Below are positions 10,261 through 23,976 of a stretch of 64,000 nucleotides of DNA, piece by piece. The DNA comes from Chrysogorgia sp. JL179-B06 (Eukaryota; Cnidaria; Anthozoa; Scleralcyonacea; Chrysogorgiidae). Positions within the stretch are counted from its first letter, which is position 1, and every line of letters begins with the position of its first letter. The notes under the pieces were generated by a model. That model saw only the letters and a list, made by a program, of their open reading frames with translations, was not told where the DNA came from and ran no database searches. The position numbers and the translations under genes are program-made. The stretch is taken from positions 531,501-595,500 of the forward strand of contig JAYKKM010000047.1 in assembly GCA_035772405.1 (NCBI GenBank), read 5' to 3'.

Positions 10261-13200
10261 TTAACTCTTTCCTTACTGACACAGTTAAAATGGGTCATTG
10301 AAGACCCGCAAAGTCGTCAATCGAAAAACACGGCACACGGTAACGCAAGATTAAAAATTGAAATTCGACAAGCGCCAGGAACATGAAATCCACGCACACG
10401 CCAAGTTTGATTTGATTTCATAAACAACTCTGCGATTGGTGGCATTTTGAGTTTTCAAGATGCTACGTGGGCGTGCAAGATGGCCTTTTCTAGAAAAATG
10501 TAAATTTTTCAACATGATTTATGATAATTAATGCTAATTTGTATTAACATAATGTGTTTTGTTCGGGAAATTTAAAAGCACAAGTAAAAGCCGGTTTACC
10601 GGGCTTCCAGAAAATGTATAGCTTTCGCAACAGTTATGGTTATTTCAAGAGATATCAATAGAACAACGTGGTCGTTCAATTTTTGATGTTTTTCAGCCGT
10701 AGGGAAAGAGTTAATAAGCAATAATAGGTAAATTGAAAATAATCGAAGAAAAAGCGTGAAAGGAAAAGCAGTTTATTATCTGTTGAATTGAAAATAATCA
10801 ATGTAAATACAGTTTAACAAAGCAAAAAAATGATCAGTGAGCAAAAATGAACCCCCTTCTCTGCTCCCCCCTACCCCCCTCAATGAGAGGAATTATGTAA
10901 GGGTTACCCGAAGCAGAGTCTCTGCAGAGATCCCACCCGCACCGGTCCACCCGCACGGGAGCTCATAATTTTAAATATATACGCAAGCCATCTATACACT
11001 ACAAAGACAATACGTTCTATGCATGTGGGTCAAAAAGGTCAAAATTCACCGTGTTTAGAAATGTAGGAAATAATTCACCAAATTGGCTTAAAATTTGATG
11101 TGTGTGTTGTTTAGCCGACTTACAACGATGATGAAAAATTCAGGCGAAAATATAAAATTGATCGATGCGAACAAATATCGGCCATTGTATATTAACTCTT
11201 TCCTTACTGACACAGTTAAAATGGGTCATTGAAGACCCGCAAAGTCGTCAATCGAAAAACACGGCACACGGTAACGCAAGATTAAAAATTGAAATTCGAC
11301 AAGCGCCAGGAACATGAAATCCACGCACACGCCAAGTTTGATTTGATTTCATAAACAACTCTGCGATTGGTGGCATTTTGAGTTTTCAAGATGCTACGTG
11401 GGCGTGCAAGATGGCCTTTTCTAGAAAAATGTAAATTTTTCAACATGATTTATGATAATTAATGCTAATTTGTATTAACATAATGTGTTTTGTTCGGGAA
11501 ATTTAAAAGCACAAGTAAAAGCCGGTTTACCGGGCTTCCAGAAAATGTATAGCTTTCGCAACAGTTATGGTTATTTCAAGAGATATCAATAGAACAACGT
11601 GGTCGTTCAATTTTTGATGTTTTTCAGCCGTAGGGAAAGAGTTAATAAGCAATAATAGGTAAATTGAAAATAATCGAAGAAAAAGCGTGAAAGGAAAAGC
11701 AGTTTATTATCTGTTGAATTGAAAATAATCAATGTAAATACAGTTTAACAAAGCAAAAAAATGATCAGTGAGCAAAAATGAACCCCCTTCTCTGCTCCCC
11801 CCTACCCCCCTCAATGAGAGGAATTATGTAAGGGTTACCCGAAGCAGAGTCTCTGCAGAGATCCCACCCGCACCGGTCCACCCGCACGGGAGCTCATAAT
11901 TTTAAATATATACGCAAGCCATCTATACACTACAAAGACAATACGTTCTATGCATGTGGGTCAAAAAGGTCAAAATTCACCGTGTTTAGAAATGTAGGAA
12001 ATAATTCACCAAATTGGCTTAAAATTTGATGTGTGTGTTGTTTAGCCGACTTACAACGATGATGAAAAATTCAGGCGAAAATATAAAATTGATCGATGCG
12101 AACAAATATCGGCCATTGTATATTAACTCTTTCCTTACTGACACAGTTAAAATGGGTCATTGAAGACCCGCAAAGTCGTCAATCGAAAAACACGGCACAC
12201 GGTAACGCAAGATTAAAAATTGAAATTCGACAAGCGCCAGGAACATGAAATCCACGCACACGCCAAGTTTGATTTGATTTCATAAACAACTCTGCGATTG
12301 GTGGCATTTTGAGTTTTCAAGATGCTACGTGGGCGTGCAAGATGGCCTTTTCTAGAAAAATGTAAATTTTTCAACATGATTTATGATAATTAATGCTAAT
12401 TTGTATTAACATAATGTGTTTTGTTCGGGAAATTTAAAAGCACAAGTAAAAGCCGGTTTACCGGGCTTCCAGAAAATGTATAGCTTTCGCAACAGTTATG
12501 GTTATTTCAAGAGATATCAATAGAACAACGTGGTCGTTCAATTTTTGATGTTTTTCAGCCGTAGGGAAAGAGTTAATAAGCAATAATAGGTAAATTGAAA
12601 ATAATCGAAGAAAAAGCGTGAAAGGAAAAGCAGTTTATTATCTGTTGAATTGAAAATAATCAATGTAAATACAGTTTAACAAAGCAAAAAAATGATCAGT
12701 GAGCAAAAATGAACCCCCTTCTCTGCTCCCCCCTACCCCCCTCAATGAGAGGAATTATGTAAGGGTTACCCGAAGCAGAGTCTCTGCAGAGATCCCACCC
12801 GCACCGGTCCACCCGCACGGGAGCTCATAATTTTAAATATATACGCAAGCCATCTATACACTACAAAGACAATACGTTCTATGCATGTGGGTCAAAAAGG
12901 TCAAAATTCACCGTGTTTAGAAATGTAGGAAATAATTCACCAAATTGGCTTAAAATTTGATGTGTGTGTTGTTTAGCCGACTTACAACGATGATGAAAAA
13001 TTCAGGCGAAAATATAAAATTGATCGATGCGAACAAATATCGGCCATTGTATATTAACTCTTTCCTTACTGACACAGTTAAAATGGGTCATTGAAGACCC
13101 GCAAAGTCGTCAATCGAAAAACACGGCACACGGTAACGCAAGATTAAAAATTGAAATTCGACAAGCGCCAGGAACATGAAATCCACGCACACGCCAAGTT

Positions 13201-16200
13201 TGATTTGATTTCATAAACAACTCTGCGATTGGTGGCATTTTGAGTTTTCAAGATGCTACGTGGGCGTGCAAGATGGCCTTTTCTAGAAAAATGTAAATTT
13301 TTCAACATGATTTATGATAATTAATGCTAATTTGTATTAACATAATGTGTTTTGTTCGGGAAATTTAAAAGCACAAGTAAAAGCCGGTTTACCGGGCTTC
13401 CAGAAAATGTATAGCTTTCGCAACAGTTATGGTTATTTCAAGAGATATCAATAGAACAACGTGGTCGTTCAATTTTTGATGTTTTTCAGCCGTAGGGAAA
13501 GAGTTAATAAGCAATAATAGGTAAATTGAAAATAATCGAAGAAAAAGCGTGAAAGGAAAAGCAGTTTATTATCTGTTGAATTGAAAATAATCAATGTAAA
13601 TACAGTTTAACAAAGCAAAAAAATGATCAGTGAGCAAAAATGAACCCCCTTCTCTGCTCCCCCCTACCCCCCTCAATGAGAGGAATTATGTAAGGGTTAC
13701 CCGAAGCAGAGTCTCTGCAGAGATCCCACCCGCACCGGTCCACCCGCACGGGAGCTCATAATTTTAAATATATACGCAAGCCATCTATACACTACAAAGA
13801 CAATACGTTCTATGCATGTGGGTCAAAAAGGTCAAAATTCACCGTGTTTAGAAATGTAGGAAATAATTCACCAAATTGGCTTAAAATTTGATGTGTGTGT
13901 TGTTTAGCCGACTTACAACGATGATGAAAAATTCAGGCGAAAATATAAAATTGATCGATGCGAACAAATATCGGCCATTGTATATTAACTCTTTCCTTAC
14001 TGACACAGTTAAAATGGGTCATTGAAGACCCGCAAAGTCGTCAATCGAAAAACACGGCACACGGTAACGCAAGATTAAAAATTGAAATTCGACAAGCGCC
14101 AGGAACATGAAATCCACGCACACGCCAAGTTTGATTTGATTTCATAAACAACTCTGCGATTGGTGGCATTTTGAGTTTTCAAGATGCTACGTGGGCGTGC
14201 AAGATGGCCTTTTCTAGAAAAATGTAAATTTTTCAACATGATTTATGATAATTAATGCTAATTTGTATTAACATAATGTGTTTTGTTCGGGAAATTTAAA
14301 AGCACAAGTAAAAGCCGGTTTACCGGGCTTCCAGAAAATGTATAGCTTTCGCAACAGTTATGGTTATTTCAAGAGATATCAATAGAACAACGTGGTCGTT
14401 CAATTTTTGATGTTTTTCAGCCGTAGGGAAAGAGTTAATAAGCAATAATAGGTAAATTGAAAATAATCGAAGAAAAAGCGTGAAAGGAAAAGCAGTTTAT
14501 TATCTGTTGAATTGAAAATAATCAATGTAAATACAGTTTAACAAAGCAAAAAAATGATCAGTGAGCAAAAATGAACCCCCTTCTCTGCTCCCCCCTACCC
14601 CCCTCAATGAGAGGAATTATGTAAGGGTTACCCGAAGCAGAGTCTCTGCAGAGATCCCACCCGCACCGGTCCACCCGCACGGGAGCTCATAATTTTAAAT
14701 ATATACGCAAGCCATCTATACACTACAAAGACAATACGTTCTATGCATGTGGGTCAAAAAGGTCAAAATTCACCGTGTTTAGAAATGTAGGAAATAATTC
14801 ACCAAATTGGCTTAAAATTTGATGTGTGTGTTGTTTAGCCGACTTACAACGATGATGAAAAATTCAGGCGAAAATATAAAATTGATCGATGCGAACAAAT
14901 ATCGGCCATTGTATATTAACTCTTTCCTTACTGACACAGTTAAAATGGGTCATTGAAGACCCGCAAAGTCGTCAATCGAAAAACACGGCACACGGTAACG
15001 CAAGATTAAAAATTGAAATTCGACAAGCGCCAGGAACATGAAATCCACGCACACGCCAAGTTTGATTTGATTTCATAAACAACTCTGCGATTGGTGGCAT
15101 TTTGAGTTTTCAAGATGCTACGTGGGCGTGCAAGATGGCCTTTTCTAGAAAAATGTAAATTTTTCAACATGATTTATGATAATTAATGCTAATTTGTATT
15201 AACATAATGTGTTTTGTTCGGGAAATTTAAAAGCACAAGTAAAAGCCGGTTTACCGGGCTTCCAGAAAATGTATAGCTTTCGCAACAGTTATGGTTATTT
15301 CAAGAGATATCAATAGAACAACGTGGTCGTTCAATTTTTGATGTTTTTCAGCCGTAGGGAAAGAGTTAATAAGCAATAATAGGTAAATTGAAAATAATCG
15401 AAGAAAAAGCGTGAAAGGAAAAGCAGTTTATTATCTGTTGAATTGAAAATAATCAATGTAAATACAGTTTAACAAAGCAAAAAAATGATCAGTGAGCAAA
15501 AATGAACCCCCTTCTCTGCTCCCCCCTACCCCCCTCAATGAGAGGAATTATGTAAGGGTTACCCGAAGCAGAGTCTCTGCAGAGATCCCACCCGCACCGG
15601 TCCACCCGCACGGGAGCTCATAATTTTAAATATATACGCAAGCCATCTATACACTACAAAGACAATACGTTCTATGCATGTGGGTCAAAAAGGTCAAAAT
15701 TCACCGTGTTTAGAAATGTAGGAAATAATTCACCAAATTGGCTTAAAATTTGATGTGTGTGTTGTTTAGCCGACTTACAACGATGATGAAAAATTCAGGC
15801 GAAAATATAAAATTGATCGATGCGAACAAATATCGGCCATTGTATATTAACTCTTTCCTTACTGACACAGTTAAAATGGGTCATTGAAGACCCGCAAAGT
15901 CGTCAATCGAAAAACACGGCACACGGTAACGCAAGATTAAAAATTGAAATTCGACAAGCGCCAGGAACATGAAATCCACGCACACGCCAAGTTTGATTTG
16001 ATTTCATAAACAACTCTGCGATTGGTGGCATTTTGAGTTTTCAAGATGCTACGTGGGCGTGCAAGATGGCCTTTTCTAGAAAAATGTAAATTTTTCAACA
16101 TGATTTATGATAATTAATGCTAATTTGTATTAACATAATGTGTTTTGTTCGGGAAATTTAAAAGCACAAGTAAAAGCCGGTTTACCGGGCTTCCAGAAAA

Positions 16201-19200
16201 TGTATAGCTTTCGCAACAGTTATGGTTATTTCAAGAGATATCAATAGAACAACGTGGTCGTTCAATTTTTTCAGCCGTAGGGAAAGAGTTAATAAGCAAT
16301 AATAGGTAAATTGAAAATAATCGAAGAAAAAGCGTGAAAGGAAAAGCAGTTTATTATCTGTTGAATTGAAAATAATCAATGTAAATACAGTTTAACAAAG
16401 CAAAAAAATGATCAGTGAGCAAAAATGAACCCCCTTCTCTGCTCCCCCCTACCCCCCTCAATGAGAGGAATTATGTAAGGGTTACCCGAAGCAGAGTCTC
16501 TGCAGAGATCCCACCCGCACCGGTCCACCCGCACGGGAGCTCATAATTTTAAATATATACGCAAGCCATCTATACACTACAAAGACAATACGTTCTATGC
16601 ATGTGGGTCAAAAAGGTCAAAATTCACCGTGTTTAGAAATGTAGGAAATAATTCACCAAATTGGCTTAAAATTTGATGTGTGTGTTGTTTAGCCGACTTA
16701 CAACGATGATGAAAAAATTCAGGCGAAAATATAAAATTGATCGATGCGAACAAATATCGGCCATTGTATATTAACTCTTTCCTTACTGACACAGTTAAAA
16801 TGGGTCATTGAAGACCCGCAAAGTCGTCAATCGAAAAACACGGCACACGGTAACGCAAGATTAAAAATTGAAATTCGACAAGCGCCAGGAACATGAAATC
16901 CACGCACACGCCAAGTTTGATTTGATTTCATAAACAACTCTGCGATTGGTGGCATTTTGAGTTTTCAAGATGCTACGTGGGCGTGCAAGATGGCCTTTTC
17001 TAGAAAAATGTAAATTTTTCAACATGATTTATGATAATTAATGCTAATTTGTATTAACATAATGTGTTTTGTTCGGGAAATTTAAAAGCACAAGTAAAAG
17101 CCGGTTTACCGGGCTTCCAGAAAATGTATAGCTTTCGCAACAGTTATGGTTATTTCAAGAGATATCAATAGAACAACGTGGTCGTTCAATTTTTGATGTT
17201 TTTCAGCCGTAGGGAAAGAGTTAATAAGCAATAATAGGTAAATTGAAAATAATCGAAGAAAAAGCGTGAAAGGAAAAGCAGTTTATTATCTGTTGAATTG
17301 AAAATAATCAATGTAAATACAGTTTAACAAAGCAAAAAAATGATCAGTGAGCAAAAATGAACCCCCTTCTCTGCTCCCCCCTACCCCCCTCAATGAGAGG
17401 AATTATGTAAGGGTTACCCGAAGCAGAGTCTCTGCAGAGATCCCACCCGCACCGGTCCACCCGCACGGGAGCTCATAATTTTAAATATATACGCAAGCCA
17501 TCTATACACTACAAAGACAATACGTTCTATGCATGTGGGTCAAAAAGGTCAAAATTCACCGTGTTTAGAAATGTAGGAAATAATTCACCAAATTGGCTTA
17601 AAATTTGATGTGTGTGTTGTTTAGCCGACTTACAACGATGATGAAAAATTCAGGCGAAAATATAAAATTGATCGATGCGAACAAATATCGGCCATTGTAT
17701 ATTAACTCTTTCCTTACTGACACAGTTAAAATGGGTCATTGAAGACCCGCAAAGTCGTCAATCGAAAAACACGGCACACGGTAACGCAAGATTAAAAATT
17801 GAAATTCGACAAGCGCCAGGAACATGAAATCCACGCACACGCCAAGTTTGATTTGATTTCATAAACAACTCTGCGATTGGTGGCATTTTGAGTTTTCAAG
17901 ATGCTACGTGGGCGTGCAAGATGGCCTTTTCTAGAAAAATGTAAATTTTTCAACATGATTTATGATAATTAATGCTAATTTGTATTAACATAATGTGTTT
18001 TGTTCGGGAAATTTAAAAGCACAAGTAAAAGCCGGTTTACCGGGCTTCCAGAAAATGTATAGCTTTCGCAACAGTTATGGTTATTTCAAGAGATATCAAT
18101 AGAACAACGTGGTCGTTCAATTTTTGATGTTTTTCAGCCGTAGGGAAAGAGTTAATAAGCAATAATAGGTAAATTGAAAATAATCGAAGAAAAAGCGTGA
18201 AAGGAAAAGCAGTTTATTATCTGTTGAATTGAAAATAATCAATGTAAATACAGTTTAACAAAGCAAAAAAATGATCAGTGAGCAAAAATGAACCCCCTTC
18301 TCTGCTCCCCCCTACCCCCCTCAATGAGAGGAATTATGTAAGGGTTACCCGAAGCAGAGTCTCTGCAGAGATCCCACCCGCACCGGTCCACCCGCACGGG
18401 AGCTCATAATTTTAAATATATACGCAAGCCATCTATACACTACAAAGACAATACGTTCTATGCATGTGGGTCAAAAAGGTCAAAATTCACCGTGTTTAGA
18501 AATGTAGGAAATAATTCACCAAATTGGCTTAAAATTTGATGTGTGTGTTGTTTAGCCGACTTACAACGATGATGAAAAATTCAGGCGAAAATATAAAATT
18601 GATCGATGCGAACAAATATCGGCCATTGTATATTAACTCTTTCCTTACTGACACAGTTAAAATGGGTCATTGAAGACCCGCAAAGTCGTCAATCGAAAAA
18701 CACGGCACACGGTAACGCAAGATTAAAAATTGAAATTCGACAAGCGCCAGGAACATGAAATCCACGCACACGCCAAGTTTGATTTGATTTCATAAACAAC
18801 TCTGCGATTGGTGGCATTTTGAGTTTTCAAGATGCTACGTGGGCGTGCAAGATGGCCTTTTCTAGAAAAATGTAAATTTTTCAACATGATTTATGATAAT
18901 TAATGCTAATTTGTATTAACATAATGTGTTTTGTTCGGGAAATTTAAAAGCACAAGTAAAAGCCGGTTTACCGGGCTTCCAGAAAATGTATAGCTTTCGC
19001 AACAGTTATGGTTATTTCAAGAGATATCAATAGAACAACGTGGTCGTTCAATTTTTTCAGCCGTAGGGAAAGAGTTAATAAGCAATAATAGGTAAATTGA
19101 AAATAATCGAAGAAAAAGCGTGAAAGGAAAAGCAGTTTATTATCTGTTGAATTGAAAATAATCAATGTAAATACAGTTTAACAAAGCAAAAAAATGATCA

Positions 19201-20009
19201 GTGAGCAAAAATGAACCCCCTTCTCTGCTCCCCCCTACCCCCCTCAATGAGAGGAATTATGTAAGGGTTACCCGAAGCAGAGTCTCTGCAGAGATCCCAC
19301 CCGCACCGGTCCACCCGCACGGGAGCTCATAATTTTAAATATATACGCAAGCCATCTATACACTACAAAGACAATACGTTCTATGCATGTGGGTCAAAAA
19401 GGTCAAAATTCACCGTGTTTAGAAATGTAGGAAATAATTCACCAAATTGGCTTAAAATTTGATGTGTGTGTTGTTTAGCCGACTTACAACGATGATGAAA
19501 AATTCAGGCGAAAATATAAAATTGATCGATGCGAACAAATATCGGCCATTGTATATTAACTCTTTCCTTACTGACACAGTTAAAATGGGTCATTGAAGAC
19601 CCGCAAAGTCGTCAATCGAAAAACACGGCACACGGTAACGCAAGATTAAAAATTGAAATTCGACAAGCGCCAGGAACATGAAATCCACGCACACGCCAAG
19701 TTTGATTTGATTTCATAAACAACTCTGCGATTGGTGGCATTTTGAGTTTTCAAGATGCTACGTGGGCGTGCAAGATGGCCTTTTCTAGAAAAATGTAAAT
19801 TTTTCAACATGATTTATGATAATTAATGCTAATTTGTATTAACATAATGTGTTTTGTTCGGGAAATTTAAAAGCACAAGTAAAAGCCGGTTTACCGGGCT
19901 TCCAGAAAATGTATAGCTTTCGCAACAGTTATGGTTATTTCAAGAGATATCAATAGAACAACGTGGTCGTTCAATTTTTGATGTTTTTCAGCCGTAGGGA
20001 AAGAGTTAA

Positions 20010-21029
20010 GCAGGATCACTTAAGGTTGTGAGACTTCTATCGCCATCATGCAACGATTCATTTTATCTGTAAAATACAATAAAACCACGCTCTAGATAAT
20101 AGTATGAAGTATGCAGACATGCCAGACACTGAGAAACGTGAAACAAATTCGTGTAAACTCACTCACAACTCGTCCCTTGTCGACGAGATTTCACTCAAAA
20201 ATAGTCGAACTGCGATAGAGGCAAACGAATCGAACTCGTATTTTTGGCAGAACCAGTGCGCGGTAGACCGAATTCAAAATCTCGTACTCGATTGCTTAAA
20301 CTTTCTACTAAAAATGGAGAAGCATCGTTTACATTGGATTGAGACATGGTTTTGAACATGGTTATCGGGGTTAATCCAGCTCTCGAAGTCATGCTACGAA
20401 GCAAAAAGGTTAGGTTAGGTTAGGTTTCGCAAAATGGCGGTAAATTTTAAGGCTTGTAATTTGAACGTGAGAAATGTTGGTTGCGATGGTCTCATCTCAT
20501 GTTCTGCAGCCGGGAGCGCTATTTTCGTTGATATATTTAAATGTATATGGTTTATAGAAATGATATGGAAGTTGTGTGAAGAAAAAATAAATAATGCTAC
20601 CTTCATATTTTTGTCTAAATAGCGAAATATTTTCCGACAAAAATTAAAGATTGCATGAAGGCAACGAAGGTTGAGAAGAAAAAGGAGAAGTTGTTGTTTA
20701 AGCATGGTAAGCGGTGCAACTCCATAGGAATTTTGGAAAAACATTGCCGACTATCAAGAAATGTATTATTTTATGGATCTGGCACAAGAACTACGGTCTT
20801 TTATTTCACTTAAGAATTTATGTCACCTAATTACAGAGCTCTTTCGACTGAGAAAAAATTAGCTGTGAAGAATGTTCAACTTCATGTTAATGTTATGTTA
20901 GTCAAACCGGTTTTAATATCTGGTTAATCGAACACGTGACATGCGTTTTTATTGAAATTGACTAGAACTCGAGAGAAACCAGTGATCAAGTGTTGTTGTT
21001 TTGAAGAGATCGAATTGTACTGTTGTTAA
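20010..21029. other. Right flank of the array, no gene supported
   Basis: Contains four GGTTA repeats near 20409-20428. Reading frames of 60-110 codons on both strands show no recognised domain and overlap each other, so none is called. Confidence 0.5.
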
Positions 21030-21546
21030 AGGGATATGGCAATATAACTTTGTCTCATTTGAAAGAACTCGTAAAATAGTATAAGAAGACCTTTTACAAT
21101 TTTTCTGTATCTTTTTTGGTTTTTGAAATATTTCAGATAATTATGACAAAAGACAGTCTACAATCCGCCATCTTCTTGTAATATTTGACCTAATTAGGAA
21201 ATCGGTGACGTCACAAGCTGATGAAACTACTCCATTACATAGGTGACCGAATTTCCGCTGAAGACTTTTTAAAATGTTGTGGGCCAATTGAAAATGGAAA
21301 TAGTGCAACATAATCGAGTTTCTGGCTCATAATGTCGTAAGGTTGGCAAGATAAACATTTCACTTTACCCTACTTATGACGTCACATGCATATCGATTAT
21401 AATTCCAAGATGGCGGACAGCACGCTGTCTTTCGTCAAATTATTTCGAAAACCAAAAAAGATAAGGGAAAATTGTAAAAGGTCTTGTTATACCATTTCAC
21501 GAGTTCTTTCAAATGAGACAAAGTTAATTTATATTGCCATATCCCT
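21030..21546. mobile_element. TTAA-type foldback element E (517 bp)
   Basis: Arms begin AGGGATATGGCAATATAA. The left flank is TTAA and the right TTAT. The arms pair over about 150 bp. TGACGTCA sits at 21206-21213 and 21377-21384, 176 and 162 bp from the tips. The tip resembles that of the element at 55691 (AGGACATTGGCAAC), so the two form a subfamily. Confidence 0.8.
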
Positions 21547-21859
21547 TTATGCGGCCTAGTCGTCCGTACGGACGTTAACCATTCGCCTTTTCGGATAGGC
21601 ACGGCAGCGGAATAACCGTTCGTCTTCTTGAATAAGGACGTTAAATCGTAGGCCCCCCTCCAATTCGGGCTTGGCAGCCTAATGAGGGACATGACACACA
21701 CGTGTGGCCGGTTTTCCCATCGCACGAAGCTTCCCTTTATAAGACATTATCAGTTTGGTAGTCACGAAATCAATGAAGTGAGTTAAGCTGCTTCGAAAAT
21801 AAAAGATATCTATTAGACGATGGGTCACGATGGTTTCAAGAGTTATGTATGTAGACATA

Positions 21860-21962
21860 AAAATATTTGATAAAATTCCCACGAAAAATTAAGAACATGG
21901 AGTACAGGCGCAGTTTCCCAAAGAATGTTAGACATTCAACACAAACCGTTGTAGATTGATCC
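21860..21962. repeat. Dispersed repeat flanking the Gypsy 3' end
   Basis: Matches 3438-3540 and, in its right half, 30038-30079. It may be the outer part of the LTR or a target element. Confidence 0.55.
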
Positions 21963-22263
21963 ACCAGTATCGCGTCTAAATGGGTTGAAGCCGCAAGTCT
22001 AAATTTAGACCAGCGGGTTGAAGCCGGCTGAGAAGAGCTTCTAAGCCTTCTGTCTAGTCCCAGACGAGGGTGGGGAATAGGTCGGCAAGTGTCTTAAAAG
22101 TTGTTAGACGGGGGTTAGGGTTAGAAAACTAATTAGAGGGGGGGTTAGGACATTTATTCTTTTGGGGAATGGGAACAATTACTTCCGTAATATAAATTCC
22201 CAGCTTAGATCTTTTGAGCCGGCTTCAACCAGCTGGTCTAAATTTAAACTGTGCGATACGCGT
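21963..22263. mobile_element. 301-bp Mutator-like MITE with 9-bp target duplication
   Basis: Arms (ACCAGTATCGCG... and ...TGCGATACGCGT, plus an inner pairing block around CTAAATTTAGACCAGC) are flanked by GATTGATCC at 21954-21962 and 22264-22272. A 9-bp duplication is characteristic of Mutator-like elements. The related locus at 3438-3550 lacks the insertion. A second copy at 30080-30731 carries a further insertion. Confidence 0.8.
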
Positions 22264-22636
22264 GATTGATCCCACGTTGGTGTACATGTAGCAGTAGGCA
22301 ATGCCTGTGTAACTGCCACACAAGATAAAAGAGGGACACTGGACAATACGATTGGTACTATATTTTATTTATCACAAACGATGCACGACTGCTGTATTCC
22401 CGCGCGTTCTTGTCAGTCGCCGCGGGCTTCCGGTGGCGCCACATGACGATTTACATTTCGGTCTGTCACTTCCGGTCTACTACTACACATGCCCCTCCTA
22501 CGGTGGAACTACGTCCCGAAGTTCTAAATTCTAGGCTAGGGCAGCGTGGGACCAACACAACATACTAATATGAAAATGAGAGGATTAACCCTTAAACTAC
22601 ATTTTTTGCAAAATGTTAAATTGTTCGATATGATAT
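22264..22636 (-). repeat. LTR / 3'-end block of Gypsy copy 1 (probable)
   Basis: This sequence, between pol and the outer repeat, is duplicated at 30732-30951 plus 34215-34337. Read on the minus strand it starts near TGTTGTGTTGGTCCCACG (about 22562) and runs toward AACGTGGGATCAATC (about 22264). That suits an LTR of about 300 bp, but no matching 5' LTR is present to prove the edges. Confidence 0.5.
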
Positions 22637-23976
22637 TAACCTGCGATCAGGCCCTATCCAAAAACGGAATGAGGGCCTGATACAAATGCTTGTTAAACCG
22701 CATGTATTCATACCAAATTTTGGTATTTTTCTGTGATTGGTCAGAATACAATTAGAATCAAATCGGCGTGTTTTGATTGGTTTTCATTAATTAAATAAAC
22801 GTCCGGTTTCTTTCCTGAATCCTGATAGCGTGGGAAATATTATTATGCTGTGTTGACATTCATCCCGTGAAACTCTGTAATATTTATCATTATATGAAAC
22901 GTTGTGTTTTTGTCTGATTTAAATCAATTCTGTATCGAAATGATCACTTGATTCTGGCGAATCGAACCCTGTAGGTTTCGTCTACTTAATTAAATGTGAA
23001 GATCACCCGGTGATTTAATTATTTTATCCATTAAACCGATGTAATTTCGTAACAGATATGTTTCGTATACCTTGCCGCTGATTTTTATATAAGTTTTGAC
23101 ACACGATTGCCGTGTTTAGTGTTTACATTAAATTTCGACTGGGTGATTTTTCTTTGTCCCCTCATCAATCTTGCTACAACTGCTCTCACAGTTCTGGCCC
23201 AACTCTACGCAACTACATTACTTCTAAAAGTTTCTCATCAGTAACCAGAGTAAACGCCTGGAAGTGCAAATTTTCGTACATCTTCGGAATAAGCTGGTAT
23301 ATAAGCCAAAACCAGTGGGTAAAACCGCCAGAACGTCTTCACCACAACTGATTAGTCTTCTTATGCGCACTCTTGTTGTTCTGGTTTAAGTGATTGAACA
23401 TGATTTTATTTTAAAATTATTTACCGAGTTCTTCGGCTGTCCATTCCGTCTTCATGATTGATCTCTCACGTCTTCATGATTGATCTCTCATCTGTGTATG
23501 ATCTTCACATTTTAAGTAGACGAAACCTACAGCGTTCGAATCGCCAGATTCAAGTGATCATTTCGATACAGAGACAAAAACACGTTTATATAATGAGAAA
23601 TATTACAGAGTTTCACGGGATGAATGTCAACACCGCATAATAATATTTCCCTGTTCTTCGGCTGTTCATTCCGTCTTCATGATTGATCTCTCATCTGTGT
23701 ATGATCTTGGAGAGAATATTTGCAATGATTTGCGGGTTTACAGGTCTCGGACCTCGGTAAACTTTTCCAACTGCGATTCATTGCCAATAAAACGAAAGTC
23801 TGAACTTCCGGCGTATTTTGATTGGCTCGATTTAAAGTGGGTGTGTCAAAGGGAGGAAAGCCACTCAACCAACATTTGTATCAGGCGTTTCTTTTCTCCC
23901 CTCTCCCTTTTCCCCTCCCTTTCCCCTCCACTCCCTTCCCCTCCCCTCCGCCCCAGAAACGCATGATCGCAGGTTA
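22637..23976. mobile_element. 1340-bp Mutator-like foldback element with 9-bp target duplication
   Basis: The ends are TAACCTGCGATCA and TGATCGCAGGTTA. ATATGATAT occurs immediately outside both ends (22628-22636 and 23977-23985). The second Gypsy copy has the uninterrupted site (CGATATGATATCGAC near 34343-34357), so insertion and duplication can be read directly. The interior has a second long inverted repeat (about 22835-22995 against 23500-23655) containing GGTTTCGTCTACTTAA-like sequence. No transposase frame. Confidence 0.85.

Larger units (their letters stand above)
9330..20009. repeat. 931-bp tandem array, bounded by the same MITE at both ends
   Basis: Unit starts (TTAACTCTTTCC) lie at 9330, 10261, 11192, 12123, 13054, 13985, 14916, 15847, 16771, 17702, 18633 and 19556. 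The steps are 931 bp except two (924 and 923). Each unit is a 454-bp TTAA-bounded inverted-repeat element followed by a 477-bp spacer. The last unit stops exactly at the right TTAA of the element (20009), so the array holds 12 elements and 11 spacers. Units are nearly identical: two carry the same 8-bp deletion, one also has an extra A, and the first differs by a C/T change. No coding function is seen; small antisense frames exist only in the deletion units. Confidence 0.95.

Noticed and set aside
16182..19165. Identical 65-codon antisense frames in the array
   Set aside because: They exist only in the two units with the 8-bp deletion, lack any domain and have the composition of non-coding AT-rich DNA.
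22100..22150. GGGTTAGGGTTAG as a telomere-like or interstitial telomere repeat
   Set aside because: Only two units, inside a MITE; not an array.
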